Shown piece after piece: positions 1-8,410 of a stretch of 64,000 bases of DNA. Below the pieces are notes generated by a model. It was not told where the DNA came from. It saw nothing but the letters and a program-made list of their open reading frames with translations, and made no database searches. The DNA is from Alloacidobacterium sp035547425 (GTDB lineage: Bacteria; Acidobacteriota; Terriglobia; Terriglobales; Acidobacteriaceae). Location: the NCBI GenBank assembly GCA_035547425.1, contig DASZUU010000049.1, positions 1-64,000 on the forward strand, in the 5' to 3' direction. The translations under genes and the position numbers were made by a program. How positions within the stretch are numbered: the first letter of the stretch is position 1; every line of letters begins with the position of its first letter.

Positions 1-684
1 GAGACTTGCATCGTCACGTATCGATTCATCGTGCTCGAAGAGTGTAGAGGGCTGACCTTTTTTCTTCGCCGGAATCTCAACAGGCACAACCTGCGATTTG
101 AAACGACACTCCTTCCATGCGGCAGCAGCCTTGCGATGCGAATTCAGCGCGTACTCGTCCTGCTCTTCGCGCGTGATCTTGTATTTGTCCGCAACATTCT
201 CCGCTGTTTGTCCCATGTGGTAGTTGTTGAAGGAATCCCAAAGGCCATCGTTCACCATCGAATCGACAGCGGTTGCGTTGCCCATACGGAACCCGCTGCG
301 CGCATTCGGCAACAGGTAGGGCGCATTCGTCATCGACTCCATGCCGCCTGCTACAACGATCTCGGCATTGCCCGTCTGGATCGCCTGCGCCGCCAGAGCC
401 ACTGCCTTCAATCCTGATCCGCAGACCTTATTGATCGTCATCGCGCTCACGGAAGCCGGCAGCCCGCCGTGCAGCGCCGCCTGTCGCGCCGGGTTCTGTC
501 CCAGTCCGGCGGAGACAACATTGCCCATGATGCATTCGTCTACAGCAGTGGGATTGAGGTTGGCGCGCCGCACCGCTTCGCGCACAGCAATGGCTCCCAG
601 CTGCGTTGCAGAAAAATCAGACAGCGCGCCTTGAAATTTACCTACCGGAGTGCGCACCCCGGAGACGATCACGATTTCTTCCAT
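1..684 (-). CDS. acetyl-CoA acetyltransferase (thiolase), C-terminus outside window
   Basis: This is the N-terminal 228 residues of a thiolase that runs off the left edge. The family condenses or thiolytically cleaves acetoacetyl-CoA/3-ketoacyl-CoA in the cytoplasm. The start EEIVIVSGVRTPVGKFQG is typical of the family. The nucleophilic Cys is about residue 88 in INKVCGSGLKA, and it is followed by the GGMESMTNAPYLLP block near residue 112. The ATG lies 8 bases after a GGAG-type ribosome site. The catalytic His and second Cys would lie beyond the edge, so biosynthetic (AtoB/PhaA-like) and degradative (FadA-like) roles cannot be separated. The N-terminal sequence leans towards the acetyl-CoA C-acetyltransferase branch. 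Confidence 0.93.
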   Translation of the reverse strand, partial: MEEIVIVSGVRTPVGKFQGALSDFSATQLGAIAVREAVRRANLNPTAVDECIMGNVVSAGLGQNPARQAALHGGLPASVSAMTINKVCGSGLKAVALAAQAIQTGNAEIVVAGGMESMTNAPYLLPNARSGFRMGNATAVDSMVNDGLWDSFNNYHMGQTAENVADKYKITREEQDEYALNSHRKAAAAWKECRFKSQVVPVEIPAKKKGQPSTLFEHDESIRDDASL

Positions 685-766
685 CACAAAACTCCGCTTC
701 TAAGTTAGACGGCAAACGCATGAAGATAGCAGGCTTGAGATGTAAGAATCAATTATGGGAGAGCCG

Positions 767-1495
767 ATGCAGCAAGCAAACGAGATAGAGCCCAGGGTTC
801 GCACCGCTATTGCTCCATGGTGGCATACTGTCCTCTTAGTGGGTCTGCTCCTTGGATTCTCCGTACTCGGTACCCTCCATCACCCGTCCCACACGCTCGA
901 ACAACATCACGTCTCACAATATCTGCTCACCCTTGCATGGGAGTGGATTCTGGCCACGCTCGTGCTCTGGGGAATCAGGATGCGTGGTGTTCCGCTGCGG
1001 CAGTTGCTGGGCGCGCGCCGCGCTACGTGGCATGGCTGGAAAGAGGATTTCATTCTTGCGGCTGCATTTTGGGTAGCTGCGACGATCGTGCTCGCCGCTC
1101 TGGGAATTCTTTTCAAGCTTGCGCATTTTTCGACGCCCGAAAAAACTATCACGCAGCTTGCGCCGCAAAATGCCGTCCAGTTTTTGCTTTGGATCGTTTT
1201 GAGCATCTCAGCCGGCATTTGCGAAGAGCTTGCTTTCCGCGGTTATCTGCTGCAACAGTTCGCCCATATGGGACGTCGTATTTCTGTTGGCATCGTGCTT
1301 TCTTCGTTGGTCTTCGGTGTCGCGCATGGGTATGAAGGCGTGAGCGGCATGATCGCTATCACCGTGTATGGCGCGCTTTTCTGCGCTTTAGCAATTCGCC
1401 GCGAAAGCCTCCGCGCAGGCATGATGGCGCATGCATGGCACGATATTTTTTCCGGCATCGCGCTCATGATTCTCAAACACGCGCACGTTCTCTGA
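767..1495 (+). CDS. CPBP family intramembrane metalloprotease (Abi/CAAX-like)
   Basis: Polytopic membrane protein with the three conserved CPBP motifs. These are EELAFRGYL (EExxxR, about residue 153), HGYEG in a later helix (about 187), and a C-terminal HAWHD. The Glu and His residues are the expected metal and catalytic ligands of Rce1-type intramembrane proteases. In bacteria these mature or degrade small membrane peptides or act in bacteriocin immunity, and the substrate here is unknown. An in-frame ATG 12 bases upstream (755) exists, but GGGAG sits 5-6 bases before the ATG at 767, so I prefer the shorter form of 242 residues. It is transcribed divergently from the thiolase. Confidence 0.88.
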   Translation: MQQANEIEPRVRTAIAPWWHTVLLVGLLLGFSVLGTLHHPSHTLEQHHVSQYLLTLAWEWILATLVLWGIRMRGVPLRQLLGARRATWHGWKEDFILAAAFWVAATIVLAALGILFKLAHFSTPEKTITQLAPQNAVQFLLWIVLSISAGICEELAFRGYLLQQFAHMGRRISVGIVLSSLVFGVAHGYEGVSGMIAITVYGALFCALAIRRESLRAGMMAHAWHDIFSGIALMILKHAHVL

Positions 1496-1559
1496 GTTGT
1501 GATGACGCTCCAGTGAATCCGAAAGGCGCGACAAGTTAGAAAACTTTCTCATTTTTTTC

Positions 1560-1588
1560 TTGACACTCTTTTTGCGGAACTCTATACA
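1560..1588 (+). promoter_or_regulatory. near-consensus sigma70 promoter for the Lys/Ala peptide gene
   Basis: TTGACA at 1560-1565, a 17-base spacer, then TATACA at 1583-1588. This is the best-looking housekeeping promoter in the window. It lies about 55 bases before the ATG at 1643, which leaves a short untranslated leader. Confidence 0.7.
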
Positions 1589-1642
1589 TTTGCTAACTGC
1601 AGCATTTGTTGTTGCAGTACACGAATAGGGAGAATAGAAACC

Positions 1643-1714
1643 ATGGCAACCAAAAAGGCAGCTAAGAAGCCGGCGGCGAAGAAGGCAACCAAGAAAGCCG
1701 CAAAGAAGAAGTAA
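1643..1714 (+). CDS. 23-residue Lys/Ala-rich basic peptide (histone H1 tail-like)
   Basis: A very short gene. The peptide starts MATKKAAKKPAAKKA and ends in KKK. It contains only Met, Ala, Thr, Lys and Pro, with about half of the residues lysine. The composition resembles the C-terminal tails of histone H1-like bacterial proteins and AlgP. AGGGAG sits 9-10 bases before the ATG. It has its own strong promoter (1560-1588) and its own stem-loop terminator (1735-1770), so it is a self-contained transcription unit. A DNA- or RNA-binding role follows only from charge. No domain can be recognised at this length, and the coding call rests on the signals around it. Confidence 0.6.
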   Translation: MATKKAAKKPAAKKATKKAAKKK

Positions 1715-1734
1715 CAACGTAACAAGGCAACACA

Positions 1735-1770
1735 GAAGGGGAACGCATCCAGCGTTCCCCTTCGTGTTTC
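1735..1770 (+). terminator. Rho-independent terminator after the Lys/Ala peptide gene
   Basis: Perfect 12-bp stem (1735-1746 with 1752-1763, GAAGGGGAACGC / GCGTTCCCCTTC), a 5-base loop, then a T-rich tail. It ends 17 bases before rsmE and so separates the two units. Confidence 0.75.
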
Positions 1771-1786
1771 TGCGACAATACTTTTC

Positions 1787-2521
1787 ATGACACGCCGTCG
1801 ATGGATCGCTGATAGCTGGGATGAGAACACAGCATCGCTTACAGGGGAGCAGGCTTCGCACCTTATACGTGTGCTGCGCGCGCAGGCCGGCATGGAGTAC
1901 GACATTGTTGCCGGCGACCGCGTCTGGCAGGGCGTGATCGCCGGTATCTCCGGCGACGCGGTTCGCTTTAATCTCATCGCCGAAGTGGAAGCCGATCCCG
2001 CGCTGCCCATCACGTTGCTGCTTTCCATCTTTAAATTCGACCGCCTCGAGTGGGCCATCGAAAAGGCAACCGAGCTTGGTGTCGAGCGTCTGGTTCCTGT
2101 CATTGCGCGCCGCAGCGAGAAGCATCTGGCGCAATCGGCGCAAAACCGTGTGGAGCGCTGGAGGCGCATCGCGCGTGAAGCCGCTAAGCAATCGCGCCGT
2201 TCAGATATTCCCGTGATCGAGGATGTGCTTCCATTGAAGACCGCCGCGCGTCAAAGCAGTGATGCCGGCGCCCGACTCCTGCTCGCCGAGCAAGAGCGCT
2301 CGACGACGCTGCGCCATGCAGTAGAAGAAGCAATGAAAAACTCCGGCGACGAGATGCCGCTCGTGCGCATGGCGGTTGGTCCTGAAGGCGGGTGGACTGC
2401 CGAGGAAGAATCGCTCTTCGATGCCGAAGGCTGGAAGTCTGTGAGCCTGGGTCCACGCATTTTGCGCGCGGAAACAGCAGCCATCACCGCAACCGCTGTT
2501 GTTGCCGCTCTGTTTGAATAA
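1787..2521 (+). CDS. rsmE: 16S rRNA (uracil-1498-N3)-methyltransferase RsmE
   Basis: RsmE methylates N3 of U1498 in 16S rRNA of the assembled 30S subunit, using SAM. The 244-residue length is typical of the family. An N-terminal PUA-like segment (HLIRVLRAQAG) precedes a SPOUT fold. Family landmarks are KFDRLEWAIEKATELGV (about 84-100), the SAM-knot motif VGPEGGW (about 200) and SLGPRILRAETA near the C-terminus. The ATG follows the terminator of the upstream peptide gene directly, and no strong ribosome-binding site is visible. It converges with the dnaJ operon. Confidence 0.96.
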   Translation: MTRRRWIADSWDENTASLTGEQASHLIRVLRAQAGMEYDIVAGDRVWQGVIAGISGDAVRFNLIAEVEADPALPITLLLSIFKFDRLEWAIEKATELGVERLVPVIARRSEKHLAQSAQNRVERWRRIAREAAKQSRRSDIPVIEDVLPLKTAARQSSDAGARLLLAEQERSTTLRHAVEEAMKNSGDEMPLVRMAVGPEGGWTAEEESLFDAEGWKSVSLGPRILRAETAAITATAVVAALFE

Positions 2522-2590
2522 CTCCGCCCTCCAGAAGTTTGCGAAGAACGAATGCATGAGGATTTGCCAAGAACGAACCGGTTTATGATC

Positions 2591-2629
2591 TGTCATCGTT
2601 CCGCTTCACTCCTCAGCGTCAGAATGACA
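2591..2629. repeat. short intergenic palindromic repeat
   Basis: An imperfect inverted repeat bounded by TGTCAT at 2591 and ATGACA ending at 2629, with CGTTCCGC/GCGTCAGA inside. It lies between the convergent rsmE and dnaJ genes. Elements of the type TGTCATTCTGA...GAATGACA are common between genes in acidobacteria (from memory, not checked here). Confidence 0.45.
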
Positions 2630-2640
2630 AATCTTGCCGC

Positions 2641-2675
2641 ACAAAACAAAAGGCACAAGCCAAAGCTTGTGCCCG
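2641..2675 (-). terminator. terminator of the hrcA-grpE-dnaJ operon
   Basis: Stem GGCACAAGC / GCTTGTGCC (2652-2660 with 2665-2673). On the minus strand it is followed by the T-rich stretch TTTTGTTTTGT. It lies just past the dnaJ stop. Confidence 0.75.
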
Positions 2676-2695
2676 CATCACTGCTCAAACGTCTG

Positions 2696-3835
2696 TTAGT
2701 TAAACATTTCTTTCATCTTGGAAAAAAGGCCGCGCGATGTTGGCGTGTTCTCCACCGTGAGCGACTCACCCAGTTGCCGTAGCAACTCTTTCTGAATCTT
2801 CGTCAGCTTCTTCGGGGTTTGTACCTGCACTTGCACGACAAGATCGCCGCGCCCATGCTCATTCAAATGAGGAACGCCCTTCCCGCGTAACCGGAATTCC
2901 TTCCCGCTCTGTGTGCCTTCGCCGATCTTCAATTTTGCATCGCCTTCCATCGTGGGAATCGTAATCTCATCTCCCAGCGCCGCCTGCGTAAACGAAATCG
3001 GAATCACACAATGCAGGTCATTGCCTTCCCGCTCGAAAAATTCATGCGGCTTCACCGCGAGCACGATGTAAAGATCACCCGATGGCCCGCCATTGCGTCC
3101 GGCATCGCCCTCGCCCTGGTAACGGATGCGGGTCCCTTCCTCAACGCCTGCCGGAATCTTTACATGCAGCGTGTGCTGCTTCTCCGTGCGCCCCTCGCCC
3201 CGGCAGGTCGAGCATGGATCAGAAATCACGCTGCCGGTCCCGCCGCAAGCCACACAGGTACGGGCAATCGAGAAGAACCCTTGCTGATAGCGAACCTGTC
3301 CCCGCCCCTGGCACTGAGCGCAGGTGGAAGGCCCGCGCCCGCTGGCTGTGCCGGATCCGTGGCAGGTGTCGCACACCTCCATGCGGCGAATCGTAGCCTG
3401 CACTTCTTTGCCGAAGACTGCGTCCTCAAACTCAATCACATGATCGATGCGAAGGTCACGCCCGCGCTGTGCGCGTGACTGCCTGCGCGTCGAGCTGCCC
3501 CCTCCGAACATCTCGCCGAAAAAGTCGCCGAAGATATCGCCCAGGTCGCCCATTCCGGCAAACGGATCGCCCCCGCCATTGCCGCCGACTCCGCTTACGC
3601 CGGCATGGCCGTAGCGATCATAAGCGGCCCGCTTTTGCGGATCGCTCAACACCTGGTAAGCTTCGCTGCATTCCTTGAACTTCTCTTCGGCCTCGGCATT
3701 GCCGGGGTTCCGATCCGGGTGATACTGCATCGCGAGCTTACGGTACGCGGTTTTCAGCTCCTGATCGGAGGCAGTCCGCGACACATTCAATACTTCGTAA
3801 TAATCGGCTTTAATCACGTTGGCTGTTTGGCTCAT
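2696..3835 (-). CDS. dnaJ: molecular chaperone DnaJ
   Basis: Full-length type I J-protein (379 residues) that delivers clients to DnaK and stimulates its ATPase. The order is a J domain with HPD at 39-41, a Gly/Phe-rich linker (about 75-125), and a zinc-finger region with four CxxCxGxG repeats (CDTCHGSG, CAQCQGRG, CVACGGTG, CSTCRGEG). C-terminal substrate-binding domains follow. The start overlaps the grpE stop by 4 bases (ATGA), so the two are translationally coupled. DnaK is not in the window. Confidence 0.98.
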   Translation of the reverse strand: MSQTANVIKADYYEVLNVSRTASDQELKTAYRKLAMQYHPDRNPGNAEAEEKFKECSEAYQVLSDPQKRAAYDRYGHAGVSGVGGNGGGDPFAGMGDLGDIFGDFFGEMFGGGSSTRRQSRAQRGRDLRIDHVIEFEDAVFGKEVQATIRRMEVCDTCHGSGTASGRGPSTCAQCQGRGQVRYQQGFFSIARTCVACGGTGSVISDPCSTCRGEGRTEKQHTLHVKIPAGVEEGTRIRYQGEGDAGRNGGPSGDLYIVLAVKPHEFFEREGNDLHCVIPISFTQAALGDEITIPTMEGDAKLKIGEGTQSGKEFRLRGKGVPHLNEHGRGDLVVQVQVQTPKKLTKIQKELLRQLGESLTVENTPTSRGLFSKMKEMFN

Positions 3836-4410
3836 GCTTCTTTTTGCTGCGGATTGTTAACGACACGTACAAGGGCGGGACGGAGCAGCCGGTCCTTGAT
3901 CTTGTAGCCGCGTCTCACTTCATCAAATACCTGGTGGTCTGGCAAATCCGGGCGCTCCACCATTTCCAGCGCTTCATGCACGCGCGGATCGAAAACCGCG
4001 CCCACCGCTTCTACCGGCTGCACGTTCAGCGAGCGAAGCGCCTCTTCCATCTGCTTCACAATCAGCTCGACCCCGGTGCGTAGCTGCTCTGCCGAGCCCG
4101 TAGCTTTCAATGCCAGCTGGAAATTGTCCAGCACAGGCAGAAACTGCTCCACTGCGCCGGCCACGGCAAAATCACGAAACTCATTGCGCTCTCTGGCTTC
4201 GCGCTTGCGAGCGTTATCGAATTCCGCCTGCAGGCGCGCCAGGCGATCAATCAAAGCATCGCGTTCCGCTTTTACGCGCTCTAATTCATCGTTAGTATTC
4301 GATGCTTCAGTCGCCACAATCGCTTCAGCCTGTGGATCGTCGGCTACTGCTGCCGAGGTCTGGTTCTGTTCCTGATCTGCTTTGTTCTCGTCCAATGTTT
4401 TTTCGCTCAT
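3832..4410 (-). CDS. grpE: nucleotide exchange factor GrpE
   Basis: GrpE releases ADP from DnaK. An acidic, disordered N-terminus is followed by a long coiled coil (ELERVKAERDALIDRLARLQ) and the family signature LPVLDNFQLALKA. The C-terminal beta domain contains DHQVFDEVRRGYKIKDRLLRPALVRV. I chose the ATG at 4410 (MSEKTLDENK) because an AAGGG stands upstream. An in-frame ATG at 4434 would add 8 residues with no better ribosome site. It sits between hrcA (64 bases upstream from this start) and dnaJ (4-base overlap). Confidence 0.95.
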   Translation of the reverse strand: MSEKTLDENKADQEQNQTSAAVADDPQAEAIVATEASNTNDELERVKAERDALIDRLARLQAEFDNARKREARERNEFRDFAVAGAVEQFLPVLDNFQLALKATGSAEQLRTGVELIVKQMEEALRSLNVQPVEAVGAVFDPRVHEALEMVERPDLPDHQVFDEVRRGYKIKDRLLRPALVRVVNNPQQKEA

Positions 4411-4474
4411 AACAACTAAACCCTTCGCAGGCATTCCACATGCCTGGTATGAATCTGTGATATTTCAGATGCTT

Positions 4475-5536
4475 CTACTGTGGAGGCTCGAAAATCCTGC
4501 CGGAAAGCTGTGCGATATAAGAGACGGCATTCATCGTCTCCTGGTACTGCATGCGCGTCGGCCCAATCACTGCCACAGTGCCGAAGCTCTCTGCGCCCAG
4601 CTTTGCGGGGGAGCCGATAAGCACCAGGTCCTGCATTTCCGGCATGGTTTCTTCCAGCCCGACCACGACACGCACAGTATGCTGCCGCGCATCCACATAT
4701 GCATTCAATAACTCAACCATGCGCTGCTTGGCTTCGAGAGCTGCAAGCATTTGCCGCAGCCGTTCGCGGTCAAGTTCACTGGCCAGCAGGTTCGCCACAC
4801 CTTCTACAAAAATTGTGTGCACCGCAGCGGTGGCATCGAGTGCGCCCTTGCGGCAAAGCTCATTCACCGAACGCATCAGCCGGTCGTACTCGCTGCGTTC
4901 CTGCTCCATGCGTCGTGAAAGCTCGGCTCGGATACGATCGATCGACCACCCATGAAAATTCTCATTCAAAAAGCGTGCTGAGGTTTCCAGCTCCAACGGA
5001 GTCAGATCATGATCCAGCAGCAGCATGCGATCCATAACCAGTCCGGCTTTCGTTACCACCACAGCCAGGACGCGGCCCGCATTAAGCCTCGCAAAATGAA
5101 TATGTTCCAGCGCATGAACTTCGGTTCCCGACGCCAGTGCAACACCCACGCCGCTGGAGATCAAAGCCAATACATGCGATGTCCGTTGTAAAAACTGTTC
5201 GCTGCTGTTGACGCCCGAGAAGCTGTCATCGATCTGATCCCGTTGCATTTGCGTCAGCGCTACCTGCTTCGATGCGCCATTCAGCTGCTCTACATAGAAA
5301 CGAAAAGCCTTCGCAGTCGGAATTCGGCCTGCCGACGTATGCGGTTGATCCAGCAGCCCGGCTTCGCTCAGTGAGGCCATCACATTGCGAATGGTCGCCG
5401 AGCTCATCCCATCCTGATTCGCAAACTGCCGCGCTACCGCCTGTGAAGGCACAGGCTCACCCGTAGCAATGTAACTCTCAATAATTGTTGTGAGTACCAG
5501 CCGTTCGCGTGGGCCGATCCGCAGTTCGGAAGCCAT
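4475..5536 (-). CDS. hrcA: heat-inducible transcription repressor HrcA
   Basis: HrcA represses heat-shock operons through CIRCE operators and is kept active by GroEL. The 353-residue protein starts with a winged-helix domain (GPRERLVLTTIIESYIATGEPVPS, with MSSATIRNVMASLSEAGLL as recognition region). It carries the SAGRIPTAKAFRFYV motif, then the GAF-like/insertion domain and the C-terminal TVAVIGPTRMQY signature. The ATG at 5536 has GAGGG 5-6 bases upstream. A longer in-frame start at 5668 would add 44 residues with no family similarity. First gene of hrcA-grpE-dnaJ. No clear CIRCE element is present upstream. Confidence 0.96.
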   Translation of the reverse strand: MASELRIGPRERLVLTTIIESYIATGEPVPSQAVARQFANQDGMSSATIRNVMASLSEAGLLDQPHTSAGRIPTAKAFRFYVEQLNGASKQVALTQMQRDQIDDSFSGVNSSEQFLQRTSHVLALISSGVGVALASGTEVHALEHIHFARLNAGRVLAVVVTKAGLVMDRMLLLDHDLTPLELETSARFLNENFHGWSIDRIRAELSRRMEQERSEYDRLMRSVNELCRKGALDATAAVHTIFVEGVANLLASELDRERLRQMLAALEAKQRMVELLNAYVDARQHTVRVVVGLEETMPEMQDLVLIGSPAKLGAESFGTVAVIGPTRMQYQETMNAVSYIAQLSGRIFEPPQ

Positions 5537-5688
5537 GATTCCCTCAGGTGTGAACCGGATTGTCTCCAGGAACATAAGACAATCGATAATCCACTCCTCT
5601 TTAATTTTAGTGCATTTCTGCGAAAAAAATTGTTTTACCCGCCATAGCCCTGTAAGCCTTTGCTGCATATGGGCTTGCAGGAAGAGTA

Positions 5689-8184
5689 TTATCTCAGATC
5701 GATATCCAGGCCTTTTCCATCGTCCTGCACAGTGAAAGCTACATATTCCGCTGAGCGTGTTACAGGTAGATTATGTGATGCCGCTGATGCATGCATGGGT
5801 TTCGGCGGCAATCCGTAGACCTCGGCTCGTATCAACTTCCACCACGCCGGGTATGTCCCTTCATGAGCGCCGATATGCAGGCGAACACCTCCCGAAGTTA
5901 CCTCGCAGCCAAATTTCATCCGCAGGTATTCGCCATTCTGATAACCAAAAGTCTTGCCATCATCAAGATAGAGCGACCCTTCGCAGGGAGCCTTGGAAGC
6001 GCCGGGGTAGACGCGAAGTGTTAATGGGCCCTGCGGTGTTTCGTTCGTGCTCTGGATAAGAGGCTGGATGGGCAGAATCGCGCCGGCGCGCACAAATACC
6101 GGAAGCGTGCTCAGCTCCGGTTTTACCTTGAAAGCTGAGGGATTCTTCACCTTTTTCCCGGTCCAGTAGTCATACCAGTCGCTTGAAGGAAATTCGACCA
6201 TATAACTGTCTAATTCATCCGGAAAGCGCGGCGGCGCAATCAGCAGATCGGGGCCCAGCAAAAATTCGCTCGATGCTGCAGCATCTATATCGATGGGATG
6301 ACGATCCGGCATCGCCTCCGGAAACTCCAGAAACAGCGGGCGCACCATCGGCAACCCTGTGCGCGATGTCTCATCCGCCAGCGTATAAAAATAGGGAAGC
6401 AGCCGATACCGCTCCTCAATAAAGCGCTTCCGAATCGCCTCCTGCGCTGGATCGCCAACCCACGGCTCCTGATCGCCCGAGCCCTTTTCCGTATGATCGC
6501 GATCGATAGGCTGAAAAGCCGAGACTTCAATCCACTTCGTCAACAGATCAGGCATCGGCGTGCCCACAAAGCCGCCCACATCCGCGCCGGTAAAAGCAAA
6601 GCCGCTAAGGCCCAGATTTTCGATCATCGGTGTCGTCAACCGCAGGTGGTTCCAGGTTGAGCTGTTATCTCCGGTCCACGTCGCGGCATATCGCTGTCCC
6701 CCGGCATAGGTAGCGCGCGTCAGCACAAACGGCCGCGTGTTTGGATCGAGCTTGAGCAACCCCTCATAGGTCGCGCGTGAGTTCTGCATGCCGAAAACGT
6801 TGTGAATCTCAGCATGCGTGGCCGTGCGCTTTGCAAAGCCCGGCTCGTCAATGCGATGAATCACATCTTCCGGAATCGTCTTCGTCGGCGTATTGAAAAC
6901 CGATGGCTCGTTCATGTCGTTCCAGAAGCCTGCCGCGCCATCCTTCACAAATTCTTTGTAAAGCGAGCCCCACCACGCCCGTGTCTGCTCTTGGGTAAAG
7001 TCAGGAAAAACACTCGGCCCCGGCCACACAATCCCGGTAAACACCGAGCCGTCCGGATTCTTCACAAAATGATCCCCCGCCATCCCGCTGTCATACGACG
7101 CATAGTTTTGGCTGGGAGCATTCGCAATATGCAGATCGGTAATCAGAACGAGATGAAAATTCTTTTCCTTCAAGTCCTTGATCATGCCTTCGAAATCAGG
7201 AAAAAGCTTGCGGTCTACAGTAAAAGGACGATTCCTGTCCTGGTAATCGATATCGAGATAGAGCGCGTCCGCAGGAATGCGGTCGGCTCGCAAACGATTC
7301 GCCACTTCCATCACCCTTGCCTGCGGATAATAGGAGTAGCGTGATTGCTGAAACCCCAGCATCCACAGTGGCGGCAGCGGCGGCTTGCCCGTCAGCCACG
7401 CATACGATTCGACCACCTGCTTCGGGGTCGGCCCATACATCAGGTAGTAATCCACCGGCCCATTCGCCGCGCCAAACGAATAGATATTCGAGAGCTCCTT
7501 GCCGAAGTCGAAGCTCGTGCGCCAGGTGTTATCCATCAACACGCCCACTGCGCGCCCCGTGTCAAACGTCATGAAAAAGGGAATCGCCTTATACAAAGGG
7601 TCGGTCGATTCCTGAAACGTATTCGCGTCCGTGTTCCAAAGCGTAAATGCCTCATTGCGGCGGTCGAGCGGTCCGGTTCTATCGCCGAGCCCAAAGAAAT
7701 GCTCGTCCAGCCCCATCGTTTTATAAATGCGGAACGAGTCGCCATCGAATCGCGTCGGCTTGGCATCCTGCTGTAGCACATTGCCGTTGGCATCGCGCAC
7801 CGTGAGCGCCATGCTCTTTTTTGCGATCTCGACACGCAGCGCCCGGGTGTGGAAACCGATAGTGTCTCCCGTCTCATCCGGAGTCACGGAAACAGAACCA
7901 CGTCGCGCCTCCGGCAGCACCGCCCACGAAGCATCTTCCGGCATGGAATCGGTGCGTGAGATGCGAACCCGCAACAGATCGTCGCGCAGGGCAGTAATCT
8001 CTTCACGCATATCGCCGTCACGTATATCGACCCCGTTCGGCAAAGCGTGATACGCAGTCACATGATCCAGCAGGCGAACAGCATTTTCGCCCGGAGCAGA
8101 CTGTCCGCTAAGAAAGATAGATCCCTGAACCAGAAATAACACAGCCGCAGAAAGCATTGTGCCCAAAGAGCGAAGCCGTAGCAT
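5689..8184 (-). CDS. GH31 alpha-glucosidase/alpha-xylosidase, secreted
   Basis: Family 31 glycoside hydrolase of about 831 residues with an N-terminal signal peptide (LRLRSLGTMLSAAVLFLVQG). The order is an N-terminal beta-sandwich (galactose-mutarotase-like), a catalytic barrel, and C-terminal beta domains. The nucleophile is Asp about 423 in WNDMNEPSVF and the acid/base is Asp about 506 in TWTGDNSSTW. PLWMLGFQQSRYSYY is the family's conserved barrel entry. The ATG at 8184 is chosen because AAGGA lies 6-7 bases upstream; an earlier ATG at 8202 lacks a site. It releases alpha-linked glucose or xylose from the non-reducing end, and the exact specificity cannot be read. It lies 152 bases upstream of hrcA on the same strand. 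Confidence 0.93.
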   Translation of the reverse strand: MLRLRSLGTMLSAAVLFLVQGSIFLSGQSAPGENAVRLLDHVTAYHALPNGVDIRDGDMREEITALRDDLLRVRISRTDSMPEDASWAVLPEARRGSVSVTPDETGDTIGFHTRALRVEIAKKSMALTVRDANGNVLQQDAKPTRFDGDSFRIYKTMGLDEHFFGLGDRTGPLDRRNEAFTLWNTDANTFQESTDPLYKAIPFFMTFDTGRAVGVLMDNTWRTSFDFGKELSNIYSFGAANGPVDYYLMYGPTPKQVVESYAWLTGKPPLPPLWMLGFQQSRYSYYPQARVMEVANRLRADRIPADALYLDIDYQDRNRPFTVDRKLFPDFEGMIKDLKEKNFHLVLITDLHIANAPSQNYASYDSGMAGDHFVKNPDGSVFTGIVWPGPSVFPDFTQEQTRAWWGSLYKEFVKDGAAGFWNDMNEPSVFNTPTKTIPEDVIHRIDEPGFAKRTATHAEIHNVFGMQNSRATYEGLLKLDPNTRPFVLTRATYAGGQRYAATWTGDNSSTWNHLRLTTPMIENLGLSGFAFTGADVGGFVGTPMPDLLTKWIEVSAFQPIDRDHTEKGSGDQEPWVGDPAQEAIRKRFIEERYRLLPYFYTLADETSRTGLPMVRPLFLEFPEAMPDRHPIDIDAAASSEFLLGPDLLIAPPRFPDELDSYMVEFPSSDWYDYWTGKKVKNPSAFKVKPELSTLPVFVRAGAILPIQPLIQSTNETPQGPLTLRVYPGASKAPCEGSLYLDDGKTFGYQNGEYLRMKFGCEVTSGGVRLHIGAHEGTYPAWWKLIRAEVYGLPPKPMHASAASHNLPVTRSAEYVAFTVQDDGKGLDIDLR

Positions 8185-8284
8185 GAAATTTCCTTGGTAC
8201 ATTCTTTGAATTCAAATTACCGTGGAGCTTTCGTCGCCTACTGTACTCCATCGATGAGAGTTATGAGGATAGTTAAATCCATAT

Positions 8285-8322
8285 GGGTGCCCCATGTCTC
8301 AAAAGCGAGACATGGGGTACCC
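8285..8322. repeat. large intergenic hairpin of the GGTGCCCCAT repeat type
   Basis: 16-base arms (8285-8300 with 8307-8322) pair with a single G/T exception around the 6-base loop AAAAGC. The outer part GGGTGCCCCAT recurs at 28893 and 36234, also between genes. It lies between the divergent GH31 gene and the riboswitch operon. Confidence 0.6.
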
Positions 8323-8360
8323 TCTGTTGAGCTACTAGATAGAATTCCACTATGAACCAC

Positions 8361-8389
8361 TTGCACTCCCACCACCCCTGTGATACAAC
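8361..8389 (+). promoter_or_regulatory. probable promoter of the SAM riboswitch operon
   Basis: TTGCAC at 8361-8366 and TACAAC at 8384-8389 with a 17-base spacer. A start near 8396 would place the aptamer at the very 5' end of the transcript, as expected for a riboswitch. Confidence 0.45.
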
Positions 8390-8410
8390 ATAAACACATT
8401 CAAGTTTGCT

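Noticed and set aside
5590..5625. CIRCE-like inverted repeat upstream of hrcA
   Set aside because: On the minus strand a GCACT and a GAGTG are present, but they are 2 bases too far apart and the flanking consensus bases do not match.
5537..5668. 44-residue extension of HrcA
   Set aside because: No similarity to the family; the ATG at 5536 has a ribosome site and matches the family start MASELRIGPRER.
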